Shown here in pieces: positions 43,372-55,614 of a stretch of DNA of 64,000 nucleotides. The stretch comes from Glebionis coronaria. Its lineage: Eukaryota > Streptophyta > Magnoliopsida > Asterales > Asteraceae. A program made the translations under genes and the position numbers. Location: NCBI GenBank assembly GCA_025667525.1, contig CM046882.1:215744592-215808591 (forward strand), written 5' to 3'. The notes under the pieces are model-generated. The model did not search any database and was not told where the DNA came from. It saw only the letters and a program-made list of their open reading frames with translations. Every line of letters begins with the position of its first letter. Position 1 is the stretch's first letter.

Positions 43372-45074
43372 GTTCTGGTATCTAAAACCTTTGATTGGGA
43401 TGATGAAGACTTGTCTTCAAAAGATGAGGAAGTCAGATAACAAGTGTTGATGGCTCTAGCTGATGATGAATTATCTGTTGAAAAGAGTCATGCTCGAAAT
43501 GGAGAATGGGTTGACATCACCATGAGAAAGGTAAACATGCTTCTCTCTATGGATGAAGAGTCTGATTGGAAAAGGTTCCTTAAGTATATAAATATTGACT
43601 TATAGTTTGTTGAAGAGAAGAGATTAAACCTTCTTTCAAAATATAATAAAATTGTTTTTAAATTAAACAAATGTAGAGAAGATTTACTAATTTTGAATCA
43701 AGCCAAACTTGAAGTAGTAAGCTGCCAACTTCAGAACACTGAACATACCAAAATTAATCATGCTCTTCAAGAACAACCTAAGGAAGAAAAACGCATCAAT
43801 GAGAAATGGACCAATAACTCTACCTTAGCTTCTCAGTGTATAAACTGTCAAATTCCTGCCCAAAAGAAGAAAATTCTTAGGACATGGTAACTCATTGAAA
43901 AACCATTTACTAAGGAAATGAGTGAAAAACCATTTCTCCCAGCCTCAATAGGGTTTGATCTAGAAATGGTTCCAAAGTCAAAAGACTGGGTTGAAAGATC
44001 AAATCTTGAGAGTGTGTTGCCTAACTTTGATACTAGAAAAAATATTAATACTTGAATCTTATGCTGTTAATGAAAAACTTGGTCATAATGAGAGACTGAT
44101 GTCCCCAATAAATCTAGTAGCACTGAACCACTAAGTGTTGCTGAGTACATTCAGACTCCTCTGACTCCTTTGAAAAATCTTCAAGGGGCAAGTCCATTTT
44201 CTGAACTAATTTCTTTATCTTATCAAGAACACTCACCTAAAGGAAGAGCTGGATTAGGTTGCCCTGAACAAACAAAGCCTGATTCAAAAGTGACATCAAA
44301 TCACACTAAGTCAGGAACTGTCACTAAGAAAACAACCAAACCTATCTCTACCTCAGGGACCACTACAAACTCAGTCAACCCTATTCCTGTTGTAAATCAA
44401 GAAGAGTTGAGTAGATTGTTCCAACTATTCTTGGAAGAGAAGCTGAACTCAGCCTCTAAATCTCAGAGTGAATCCTCTGTATCCTCACAGCTTGAATTAT
44501 CAAAAAGCAACAAAACTAAACCTGAGTCTTCCAAGAAGGTTAAAACAAAGAAACCTTCCTGTGAATTATGTCACTACACAAATCATATTACTGATGATTG
44601 CTTTAGAGTCATCTATTGCATGAAGTGTAAAAGTGAAGATCACAAGATTACTGATCATGAAACACACATGGCTTCTATTAGAAATGCTAACAGTTATAAA
44701 GCTCAACCTTACAATTATGGGCTCGCCTCTAAACAAAATAAGAAATCCAAGGCTAAGCCTTTCCCACGTGTACACACTGTGACATCTCTGATCATAGGCC
44801 TGATGATTGTGTATACTACCCTGAGTGTGAAATTTGTGGAAGCAATGATCATACTACCTCAGGACACAATAAGATAATTATGATCAGGAGAGGCATGTTA
44901 TCTGAGTCATCTCAAAATACTGAATCCTCAGTAGGACTAAGCTACAACACATGTGGAAGCAATGCTCATTCCGCCTCAGACCATGCTGAGTTTGAATACT
45001 TTAAACGAGGTGAAAGACATCATGCTCCTAGAGCCAAAGATCCTACTAGAAAGTGCGCTCACAAGAGAAACTAA
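43372..45074 (+). pseudogene. Element F region between gag and protease, with Cys/His clusters
   Basis: About 1.7 kb of broken frames. First a coiled-coil-like part (RLNLLSKYNK and LEVVSCQLQNTEHTK types), then a Ser/Lys/Thr-rich part (44260-44540). Next come several Cys/His clusters: CELCHYTNHITDDC, CMKCKSEDHKITDH, CEICGSNDHTTSGH in another frame, and CGSNAHSASDHAEF. These resemble repeated zinc-knuckle units seen in Asteraceae copia polyproteins. Frameshifts near 44790 and stops break it. Confidence 0.65.
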
Positions 45075-45089
45075 TCCACCTCGTTATTT

Positions 45090-46082
45090 GTGCAGAAACA
45101 CCCGCCTGTCTGGTACTTAGACAGTGGGTGTTCAAGAAGTATGATAGGGGTCAAAAGTTATCTGCAGAAATACGTGGAGAAACCAGGTCCTAAGGTAGTA
45201 TTTGGTGATAACTCATCTTATGTTACTGAGGGATATGGTTTAATAAAATGTGCTGGAATAGTCTTCTCAAAAGTGGCGTTTGTAAATGGTCTGAAGTATA
45301 ACCTCATAAGTATCAGCCAACTGTGTGATGCTAAGTACATCGTTTAGTTTGATAATAAGCAAGGAACAATCTTCAATGCTAACAAAGAAATTATACTGAC
45401 TGCTCTAAGAAGAAATGATGTATATTTCTTGGACATGTCATTAGTAACTCTCTCGGGAGCATGTTTCTTTGCTAGAGCCTAAGACTATGTCAATTGTCTT
45501 TGGCACAAGACACTGTCACACCTCAATTTCAAAGATATAAACAAACTTGCAAAAGAAAACAAAGTTCTTGGCTTACCATCTCTTGTGTACTCAAAAGACA
45601 AACCTTGTTCAGCCTCTGAAAAAGGTAAACACAAGAGAGCTTCTTTCAAGCCATAACAAAAGTTTTCTATCAGGAAGTGTCTCCATCTTCTTCATATGGA
45701 CTTATTTGGGACTGTTAGTCCCATGTCTATAAATCATGAGAAATATACCCTTGTGATTGTTGATGAATACTGTAGATACACATGGGTATACTTCCTTAAA
45801 AGGAAAAGTCAGGCTCCTGAATTCATAATGTCTTTTATCAGGCAAGTAGAAAATAAAAATGACAATAAAGTCAAACAAATAAGGACTGATAATGGGAAAG
45901 AATTTAGGAACCAAGAGCTTGAGAGTTTTTATGATGAGAAAAGAATTTCTCAGAACTTCTCTTCTCCTTACACACCTGAACAAAATGGTATGGCTGAAAG
46001 GAAGAATAGAACTCTTATTGAAGCTGCAAGAACCATACTCAATGGATCCAACTTTCAAAACACATCTGGACTGAGGCTGTAA
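45090..46082 (+). pseudogene. Element F protease and integrase
   Basis: Protease: WYLDSGCSRSMIG (Asp in DSG) at ~45108. A TAG near 45346 follows, then the integrase zinc-finger region (WHKTLSHLN, CSASEKGKHKRASF) up to a stop near 45655. The core is open at 45696-46082: MDLFGTVSP (first Asp), RTDNGKEF (second Asp, ~45888), SPYTPEQNGMAERKNRTLIE (Glu, ~46000). All three DDE residues are visible. The order PR-IN-RT is diagnostic of Ty1/copia. Confidence 0.9.
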
Positions 46083-46240
46083 AAATAGCTTGCTATACTC
46101 AGAACAGATGTATTATTGTCAAAAGACATGATAAGACTCCTTATGAAATATTCAGGGAAAGGATTCCAAATATCAGCTACTTCCAGGTATTTGGATGTCA
46201 TGTGTTCATTCACAATCAAAAGGACCACCTTGGTAAATTT

Positions 46241-47480
46241 GATGTAAAAGCTGATGATCGATACTTTCTTGGATATTCTTTTGTCTCTAAAGCCTTTAGG
46301 GTCATTAACACAAGGAGACAACAAGTTGAGGAATCATTTCATGTCACCTTTAATGAAAGTACGGATACTTCACAAATCAATCAATGGACGAGATTGGGAT
46401 CAATGAATCATCAAGATATCCTCCTGATGAGTATGAACATAGTCCCTCAAAGCAGTATCAAACTGATGCTGATATATCTTTCCATATATCACCTCACACT
46501 AGGTCAATCAATAACTTGACAAAAAATTAACATGTCCCTGAAGTCATATCTACTCAGACTAAAGAATCAACTGATTCTCTCATCCATACAGACACTGAGG
46601 GGACAATTGATGAAAATAATGACCTACCAATCACTGAAAATCCTTCAATGAGAAGTGATGATCCAGTACCATGTACTAAACCACCAATCCCTGAAAATCA
46701 TCAATTATCCAAAAGCTCTAATCCAAGTCCTCAAGACAGATGGTCTAGAAAACAACACATAGAGCTTGTAAATATAATTGGCGATGTGTCTGAGGGGATG
46801 CTCACACGCAGTCAGGCTGCTAAACTTTCTGCTGCCTCAGCCAATGAATGTCTTTTTGATGTAAAAGCTGATGATCGATACTTTCTTGGATACTCTTTTG
46901 TCTCTAAAGCCTTCAAGGTCTTTAACACAAGGAGACAACAAGTCGAGGAATCATTTCATGTCACCTTTGATGAAAGTATAGATGCCATTAACTTCAAAAA
47001 TCAATCAATGGAAGAGATAGGGACCAATGACTCATCAAGATATCCTCTTGATGAGTATGAACATAGTCCCTCAAAGTAGTATCAAACTGATGGTGATATA
47101 TCTTTCCATATATCACCTCACAATAGGTCAATCAATAATTTGATCAAAAATCAACATTACCTTGAAGTCATATCTACTCAGACTAAAGAATCAACTGATT
47201 CTCTTATCCATACATACACTAAGGGGACAATTGATGAAAATAATGACCTACCAATCACTGATAATCCTTCAGTGAGAAGTGATGATCTAGTACCATGTAC
47301 TAAACCACCAGTCCCTGAAAATCATCAATTATCCATAGCTCTAATCCAAGTCCTCAGGACAGATGGTCTAGACAACAACACATAGAGCATGTAAATATAA
47401 TTGGTGATGTGTCTGAGGGGATGCTCACACGCAGTCAGGCTGCTAAAATTTCTGCTGCCTCAGCTAATGAATGTCTTTTT
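46241..47480 (+). repeat. ~620-bp tandem duplication between F integrase and RT
   Basis: GATGTAAAAGCTGATGATCG starts at 46241 and at 46858, and the match runs on to ATGTCTTTTT at 46848 and 47471. Each unit codes for the FDVKADDRYFLGYSF integrase tail, a linker, and MLTRSQAAK. The joint lies at a shared TTTGA. Copies differ at scattered sites, so the event is not recent. Confidence 0.9.
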
Positions 47481-48595
47481 GAAGACTTTCTCTCTGAAAT
47501 TGAACCCCAAAATGTTTCAGAGGCCCTGACACATCCAGGGTGGGTTGAGGCTATGCAAGAAGAACTCTATTAATTCCTCAAGAAAAAGGTTTGGAAACTT
47601 GTTCCTCTCCCTAAAGGGAAATCAGATCTTGGCACAAAATGGGTGTACAAAAACAAGACTGATGAAGATGGAATTATTATAAAAAAGCTAGGCTTGTTGT
47701 TCAGGGGTGTGGTTAGCTTGAAGGCATTTACTATGAATAGACCTTTTCCACTGTTGCAAGAATGGAAGACATAAGGATCTTCCTTGCCTATGCTACATAC
47801 ATGAATTTCAAAGTTTTCCAAATGGATATAAAAAGTGCGTTCCTGAATGGCAATATCACTAAGGAAGTTTATGTATCTCAGCCTCCTGGTTTTGAGAGTT
47901 CTGAGTTACCTAACCGTGTATGTAAACTTGATAAAGCCCTATATGGACTTAAACAAGCACCAAGGGCATGGTATGAAACTCTCTCTACCTTCCTGATAAT
48001 GAATAAATTTGTTAGGGAGAAGATAGACAATACCTTGTTTATCTTTAGAACCATGGAGGATGGTTTGCTAGTACAGATATATGTTGATGACATCATATTC
48101 AGATCTACTAACTATGACCTTTGTAGAAAGTTTGAAAATCTTATGACAAAGAAATTTGAAATGAGTATGATGGGTGAATTAACATATTTTCTTGGACTAC
48201 AATTCAAACAGGGGGACAAAGGGATCTCAGTTTGTCAAGAAAAATACACCAAAGAAATACTTAAAAAAACATGACATCTCTGTGTGTGCTTCTGTGAAGA
48301 CTCATATGGTTCCCCCTAACAACTTAGGTCCTGATCTCACTGGTAAACCAGTCAACCAAACCTTATTCAGGGGAATGATTGGATCATTGATGTACCTAAC
48401 AACAACCAGGCCTGATATTCAGTTCTCAATAATTCTATGTGCAAGATATCAGGCCGATCCCAAAGAATCACATCTTACTGCTGCTAAACGAATCTTTAGG
48501 TACCTGAAGGGTACTCCTTCACTGGGTCTATGGTATCCTTGTTGCTCAGGCTTCGATCTTAAAGATACTCAGAATTAGACAATGTTGGCTGCAAT
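47481..48595 (+). pseudogene. Element F reverse transcriptase
   Basis: Begins ALTHPGWVEAMQEELY, then a stop near 47571, VWKLVPLPKGKSDLGTKWVYKNK, a degraded stretch to ~47760, and an open frame 47762-48274: QMDIKSAFLNG (first Asp), KALYGLKQAPRAWY, IYVDDIIF (catalytic YVDD, ~48082), KKFEMSMMGELTYFLG. A frameshift near 48265 leads to LMYLTTTRPDIQFS and RYLKGTPSLGLWY. Motif wording is close to E. Confidence 0.9.
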
Positions 48596-49024
48596 ATGGA
48601 TAGAAAAAGTACCTCAATTGCATGTCAATTCCTAGGTGGCAAACTAGTATGTTGGAGTGTAAAGAAACAACAATCAGTCGCAATGTCCTTTGTTAAGGCT
48701 GAATATGTGGCAGTTGCTGGTTGTTGTGCAAACATCCTTTGGATGAAAATTCAACTCAGGGACTATAATGTGGAATACAAAGTAGTCCCCATCTTTTGTG
48801 ACAACACCAGTGCAATTGCCATATCCAATAATCCAGTTCTACACTCTAGGACTAAACACATAGACATAAGATATCACTTCCTCAGGGAGCACATCTTAAT
48901 AGGAGATATTGAATTACACTTCATTCCCACTGAGTATCAGCTAGCTGATATTTTCACCAAACCCCTGGATGAACCAACATTCACTAGACTGAAAGCTGAA
49001 CTTGGTATGCTGAACATTGGTTAA
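48596..49024 (+). pseudogene. Element F RNase H
   Basis: Open frame: MDRKSTSIACQFLGGKLVCWSVKKQQSVAMSFVKAEYVAVA, LWMKIQLRDYN, FCDNTSAIAISNNP, HSRTKHIDIRYHFL, LADIFTKPLDEPTF. The usual Asp just before this segment is lost at the stop near 48577. The frame ends with TAA at 49022. Confidence 0.9.
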
Positions 49025-49812
49025 TTGGGTTTCCTAATGACTTGATGTTTAGTATAGTGTACATTCATAATCTTCTTCCTGAGTAAATATATCTTCTTGT
49101 CTTCACCCTTGACACTGAGGTACATTAAATGATGTAACTAAATGCTCTAAGGACTTAGTTACTTAATGTCCTAGGTTGGTGACACACCATATTTAATAAG
49201 GGACAAATATTCCTTTGAATAAATATCACCAACTAGTCAAAGGGTAAAAAACGTCAAGGATCCCACTATGCATTTAATGCTTGACCTTTTATTGCAAAAT
49301 CCGTTGCAAAAACGTCCTTTCAACTACACATGACCCCACGTCATCTCTGCAAAAAGCGCTATCATTGCAGACCAAAAGAGTTGCCAAGAAAAAGGGAGGA
49401 CCACTTGTACATTGCATTAAATGCGGATGTGAAAAGAAATTATATCAAATAAAATCTTTTTCACATCCAAGCCTATAAATATCCAACCACTAACACAAAC
49501 ACACACAAAAAAGACTTTAGCAATCTTACTCTGCCAAAACATTCTCTCAAAGAAAAGTGTGTGTTCAACCATTGATTCCAGAAAAGAGTATTTGATAAAA
49601 GGTAATCCCATCGATCACTTGTTCTGCTGTTATATCGTATACATACAAGCTATCAAGGTAACTTGGTGTTTGATCTTTCGTTTTTATCAAGATCAAAAAT
49701 CTGCATTAAGTCACTTGGCGACCTAGTATTACATTATATCAAGAAACAAGTCTTGGTTTGATTCTACAAAGTGCCATTGTCCTTTGCAAGTTTTAAAAAT
49801 CATAACTTAAAA
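49025..49812 (+). other. Element F spacer between pol and accessory ORF
   Basis: About 790 bp with no gene. It contains CCCACTATGCATTTAATGC (shared with E) and a TATAAAT at ~49474 that could drive the downstream ORF; this is a weak call. Frames of 64-65 codons on both strands are not credible. Confidence 0.55.
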
Positions 49813-52050
49813 ATGGCATTATCCAAGTCTATTAAATATGCCCCTCAGGCTGAGCATCTCATCAATGAGGGTGTCTATTTTGTAAGAAACAACAATGAGG
49901 GAAATTTCAGTCACCCTCGTAGTATATCAGCCTATAAACCAATTTGCAAATTTCATAAAAACTGCGACTAGGCTGATGCTTTTACCAAAACCCCCTCAGT
50001 CTTCTACCATGAATATCTCAAGGAATTCTAGTATACGGTTGTGGTTGTAACCCCAACAACCCAAGGGCCTGAAGGTTCTCAGGGGTCTGAGACCAAGTCA
50101 CATAAAGGTTGTGTCATTCAGTTCACTGTGATCAATGGAAAAACACCATTGATTTTGGACTTCAAAACATTTTGTCAAGCCAGTGGACTGGATTATAAAA
50201 AGGAAATTATATTGCACATCTTGACACAGAGTCAGTTAAAAAGGGCTTAAAAGAAATCAGGGTCCCTGAGTTACTTGTGACTAAAACCACACTAATCAAA
50301 ACTGCTTTCCCCATGGCTTGGAGGATCCTGGTCACTTTTGTGATTCAGGTGATCGGTGGGAACTATTCATCTACTTAGCAAGTTAATTCTACTCAGCAGA
50401 TGCTAATCTATAGTCTTATTAATGGACTGAAGATTGACATAGCATAGATCATTTTTAATGATCTTGTAACCAGGCTCCTGAAGGAGTATAGGAAAAGTAT
50501 GTATCTTACCCAAGATTCATATCTTGCGCCTTAGAACGGTTACTGGGTTCCCTTTACACTCAATAAAAATTCAATGTTTTTTCTACACCAATCCTGAGTT
50601 CCACAAACTTTTCAAAGAACCCATCTAAAGTCAGCCCCATTGAATTGATGGCTCACATGACTGAGGTGATCAGTTGTGAATCATCCGTGTCTCCTATTCC
50701 TTTCTAACCAAAGAAGGGAACACGAGGACTTAGACTGTGCCAAAGAAAACCCAAAGGCATAGGGCCCTGAGGCCTCCGAGACACGTCCTAAAAAGTCCAA
50801 GGCTAAATAGACCAACCTTGTTTAGACCAAGCTTCAAATACCCTAAGGGAAAGAGCTTACGGGAGGCCCTGATACAAAACAGTCAGGGTCGACGGGCCAA
50901 CATACTGGTCCTCTTGATGGAGAAGGAAAAATACAACCTTATCCTACGACACTGCCTTCCACTCAGTCTGATGATGGCACTCATAAATCACAACTTTTGC
51001 CTGAGGACAAAACTAAGGCCAAAGACTCAGAGAGACACCTACGGGTAACACACCTCACTGATAGGCCTATCGCTTCCACCAAATCCAATGAAGGCACACT
51101 AACTCACAAGTCTTTCACTGAGGACCCAAAACTCGATTCCTTAGTCTTAGAGGGACGCCCACGGGTAAAACACCCAGCTGATAAGAATCTCACCTCTACA
51201 ACTCCTGATGAAGGCACACTAAAACAAAAGTCTTTGCCTGAGGGAACCACTAATGATACCAAAGACTCAAGGAGACGCCTACGGGTAAGACACCTCACTG
51301 ATAGGGATCTCACCTCCACCCCTGATCAATCACAAACTGCCCCTGAGCATCAGTTGGCTAATACCCAAGCCTCAGGATTTGGGGCAGGGAGTGAACAAAA
51401 CCAAGGCAAACCTTCTTTTGGAGGGGAGCTGGACAAACCAACGAGATCACTGAACTTTGGAGATTTTGTTAATCTACTAGAGGAGCCTGAAGAGCTACTC
51501 CAAGGTTTCAGTTACGACGATGACATGATTGAGGCTGGGGATGAACTTGACACTCAGTCCCTCCTCAATCAGACCAGAAGCCACAGCCCCCACCCTTGTT
51601 CGAGGACATACAACCCTCCCCTGAGGCTCAACCAAAGCCCTCCTCTGAGGTATCTGAACAAAAGAGGCCTCCCCTGAGGTAACAAAAAAGCCCTCCCATG
51701 AGGTACAACTTGAAACCTCTTCGTTGGGGACATATACTGTGGCTCTAGATTCTACTTTTGATGACACCAAGCTTGTTACTGAGAAGGTTCTTTATGAAAC
51801 TCTCAAAGGTGTTTTCAACCATGTCTACAATAACCTAAAACCCTAGTTCACTCAGAATCATGAAGACCTTGCTTCCAAGGTTGATGAACTCCTAGATGAA
51901 TTCAAAACGTATAGTGATCGTTTTGAAATTGCTGAAGGGAAAAGGAGAGTTTAGGTTGACAACCAGATGGAGTTCATCAGTTCATTCAATTGTAGTCATG
52001 AGAATCAAGAGAAGAAGCTCATCCACTTCCTCAACCATTATCTTCAACTA
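49813..52050 (+). pseudogene. Element F post-pol accessory ORF (decayed)
   Basis: ATG at 49813 (MALSKSIKYAPQAEHLINEG), stops near 49970 and 50030, then IQFTVINGKTPLILDFKTFCQASGLDY (50119-50200), GGNYSST and DLVTRLLKEY remnants near 50350-50490, a Lys/Pro-rich part, and an open acidic frame at 50997-51677 with three 120-bp repeats. The end near 52050 is helical and joins element H. It is homologous to E's post-pol ORF. Such ORFs follow pol in Sirevirus-like copia of Asteraceae; they are sometimes called env-like, but I see no signal peptide or membrane segment. Confidence 0.65.
50970..51327 (+). repeat. Three ~120-bp repeats in the F accessory ORF
   Basis: ACGGGTAA recurs at 51041, 51161 and 51281, exactly 120 bp apart, with GGCACACTAA and GTCTTTGCCTGAGG blocks between. 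Each unit codes for about 40 residues of the type RLRVRHLTDR ... DEGTLKQKSLPEG. The frame is kept, so the repeats arose while the ORF was coding. Confidence 0.88.
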
Positions 52051-54173
52051 TTGAGTAAATTGTAAACGCATATCATCACACGTCAATTCCTAAAGATAAG
52101 GAATTTCTCTTAGACTATATATGTACATATATGCACTCACTAGTATGTCATCTTGTTGATCACATACTCCCATTCATAACATGGGCCTATCTAAAAATAT
52201 CATCACAATTTTGTTCATGTGGTGTCTCTCGGAGCATAGTTTCAGTTCTTTCTCGGGTGATGGTTTCATTTGTTCAAGTTTAGAATTTAAATGCGATTTT
52301 TGGCTTACTGCTTACATAATACTAAAGATTCAATGACGAAGTTATTTCGTTCGATGGTTCGCATTTTGGTTCCGTTCCAGTTCGCGTGGTATTAAGACTT
52401 TGGCTCGATAGCTCGCGATTTTAGTTAGTCATTGTTACGCTTGGTTGATCGTGTATGGTTTGACTCATTTCTTTGTCGTTAAATCTTTGTACTCGTGCCC
52501 AATTTCGGTCTCAGTTTATCGCTTAGAGGTAAACCTTGAGCAATCTCTTCGATACAGAAATATATACATATATGCATGTTGTTAATGAGTAACATTTGGT
52601 TACTTATATATATATATATATATATGATGTATAAAGGTAATTAAAAGCTACTAAAGCTCAATCCAATTAGTGTTATTAAACTTGATACATTTTAGATGTT
52701 TTAATGGTAATGGCTTTCAAAAAGTATATGTTTAAACAAAATGGGCATATTTGATCTAGATGAAAACGTCTACGCTTTTTCGAAGCTACAACAAATTGTT
52801 TCTTGAACTAATACTATGCATGAAAAAAAAATCACAACTAAAGGAAAAGGCTCTTTTTTGGCCGAAGAAGACGTATTTTACGTTTTATGAATCTAGATAA
52901 CAAAGTCATGCTAATTTTCATGGAGTTAAAATGAAAGTGTACACATTTGGTCCCTGATTTTTAAAGCTAATTACAAATAAATATTGCAAATTCTAAAATT
53001 ACATACTTGGCCCTTTTCATTTTCTAGGCTCTTTAAAGTTAGTACAAAATCATAATCTAATTAAATTAGAAGTAATTGGTTTTATATTTAATGTAGATTA
53101 TTTGACGAAAAATAAGTTCGAGTAGTTCGTTTCCATTATCCATCTCTCTCACTGCTTGTTGGACACAAGGTACAGATTTTCCGTCCTTCAGTAAGGACTT
53201 CCTTTCCTATGCATGATTGGAATTCCCCGTCTGCAGCCAAATGTTTTTCCCCAATATATGTTATGAAATTTACAGTAATTATCTTAATAACTAAGTTAAA
53301 CTGCCTGAGCTTTATATACATGCAAGACCGGTTATATACTAGTTACGGAGGTACCGTAACTATGACATTTGAGGCACCAGTGTCATGACTCCTTTGCGGG
53401 GGAGTGATTTCTCACAGCGTACCTTTATTTCAGCTTGTCCATTTATTAGTATTATCAGAAGGAGCGTATGGATGCATCCTAGGTTATCAGTTTACAGTTA
53501 TCAGGTGAATGTGGTGTGTGCTCTACATCCTTCACATTGGAGTTGATCCCTCCACCCAGCACATTATTTAGAGGTCACCCCTCTACATCATGACGAGGTC
53601 ACCCCTCCATTTATTCATGCAACAGTTGTTACAACACATGACCTATATAAGCTCTTGGCAATTAAAATACAGTAAATGCATGTTTTCAGATTTAACATAT
53701 AACAGTTCAGCTTTATTATTTATAAATCAGAATTTTAAGATTATACACAGATTTCCGCTGCAACTTTACTTATCAGTCTTACAGCTTCAGTATTTTATCA
53801 TCTGCTTCATTTTCACTATTTCTTATCATGCTTTATATCCGTTCACTGGCACTATGCTCAGCCGTATTTCCTTTCATGTTCTAACGGCAGGTACACCAGG
53901 ACGCTCTTAGGATTCTGAGAGCATGTGCATTTGGATGGAAGCTATTTAGACTTCTTTCTTTATGCACTTCTTACATTATTCTTCTTATTTGGACAGTGTT
54001 TAGTCCTTTCCTTTAGTATTTACTATTCATGTTTTGAGCTTATGTTTAGATTACCGATGTTTGATTCCAGTATTTCCTTTATGGTCAGTTAATGTTTTTG
54101 GACATTTACCTTATGCTTTGATGACACGCCATAAATACACGTAACAGTCCACTTACCCAAGTGGGGTGTTACA
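52051..54173 (+). repeat. Element H 5' LTR, left end deleted
   Basis: Matches 59411-61818 from TTGAGTAAATTG to TGTTACA. (TA)n is only 21 bp (52605-52625). TATATAAG at 53643-53650 is a possible TATA box. No gene is seen; the 106-codon frame at 53590-53910 crosses the TATA box and is not supported. Confidence 0.88.
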
Positions 54174-54175
54174 AT

Positions 54176-54192
54176 TATGTTATCAGAGCTAT
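54176..54192 (+). other. Probable primer-binding site of element H
   Basis: TATGTTATCAGAGC, just after the LTR, resembles the tRNA-Met PBS TGGTATCAGAGC with one or two changes. Confidence 0.5.
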
Positions 54193-54410
54193 AGGTTCGA
54201 CCTGTAGGCTCTAAAACATGACCTGTGACTAGTGGGTACTCACCAGGAACTTCCCAGATTTTGGCGTTGTTATCTTTCATGTTCCTCATGCAATTATCAG
54301 TCAGTTTTCTTCATTTATCAGTCAGTTTTTCTTACAATATTCACTAAGTAAAAGGTTGGTACAGGACGGGCCATATTTAGTCGCATGTGCTTTTCTACGA
54401 ATTTTGTTTT

Positions 54411-54621
54411 GGTGAACCGATCCATAGGCGTTCACCCTTGACCGTTCAGATTTTATATTGGTGAACCGACCCATAGGCGTTCATCCTTACTCATGTTCGA
54501 TTCATGTTTTCAGTCAAATATTAATCGGTGAACTACCCATAAATGTTCACCGTTATTCAGGTCAAAATTTTCATGTTTTCTATCAAATATTGTATTGTGA
54601 ACCGAACCATAGACGTTCACC
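54411..54621 (+). repeat. Four spaced GGTGAAC...GTTCACC units
   Basis: Units near 54411, 54459, 54527 and 54597, each ~26 bp with 7-bp inverted arms around CGACCCATAG, lie 48-70 bp apart. Weaker relatives occur near 54660-54820. Confidence 0.75.
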
Positions 54622-55247
54622 TTTGCTCATATCATGACACTTTATAAAGTTTTGACAAGTATGGATTGGACTACAACCAACCATATTTAGTCCCAGATTA
54701 TAAATTCCTATACATGACAGTTCTCAAGAAATTTTGACTAGTATGGATCGAACCAGAATCGGCCATACTTTGTCACATGCTTTCTTCTTTGAATTCTGTG
54801 GATTGAACCATAGCCATCCACATAAGTTGATGTTAAACTTTTGTTGATTATACTTTTATGTTCTTTATAATAATCAAGTTTTCATACCCTTACGTGGATG
54901 TCGTTTCATGCTGATTAAGTTCATGTCTCCATATGAGGATTACGTATTCAACAAGGTGATGGTGTTTTCATGCTAAGATACAAAAGGGTTACAGTAAAAT
55001 CCTGTTTTTATAACAAATCATGTTTGGTCTTCATCAGTCATGTCTTCATGCAGACCATTGTTGAAATTCCGTTTAATCATATTCGTGAACCTCTATACAA
55101 CCAGCATTAAGTCTACACAGGAATTACCAGGCTATCATTTTACTCATTCAGTTCAGTTTACTACCGTTTAAATCAATTTATTTCTTTGATCATGTCAGAC
55201 AATTGACACCAGTATCGATTAATCCCATAAAATTTTCACCAGTGCCA

Positions 55248-55405
55248 TGTACAGTATTCCATATGTACCCCGTGTACAGTGTCTCAGTTATACTTCATGT
55301 ACAGTATTACATGTGTAATCCATGTATAGTGTCTCAGATATGCTCCATGTGCAGTATTCATTTTGTACTTCATGTACAGTAGACCAGGTGTACTCCATGT
55401 ACCCT
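55248..55405 (+). repeat. Seven-unit CATGTACAGT array, ~25-bp period
   Basis: Units at about 55248, 55269, 55294, 55321, 55345, 55371 and 55396 follow (C/T)C(A/G)TGTACAGT, with variable spacer text. Confidence 0.75.
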
Positions 55406-55470
55406 ACTCCATTGATATTGCTAATCGATCTTCAATCATCTCAGGCATTTCCAATTGTCGATATTCTACC

Positions 55471-55614
55471 AGATGTTGATGCTGCTCGTGAGTTGAAGAT
55501 TTTACCTGATACTGATGCTGCTAACACTTTGAAGATCTCACAAATGCTAATGCTGCTGATACTTTGGAGATTTCTCAAGATGCTGATGTTGTTTATACTA
55601 TGAAGACTCTACAG
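55471..55614 (+). repeat. Four 36-bp tandem units in H gag region
   Basis: GATGCTGATGCTGCT...CTTTGAAGAT...units in tandem, 36 bp each. The first two code for D-x-D-A-A-x-x-L-K-I; later units shift frame. Confidence 0.75.
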
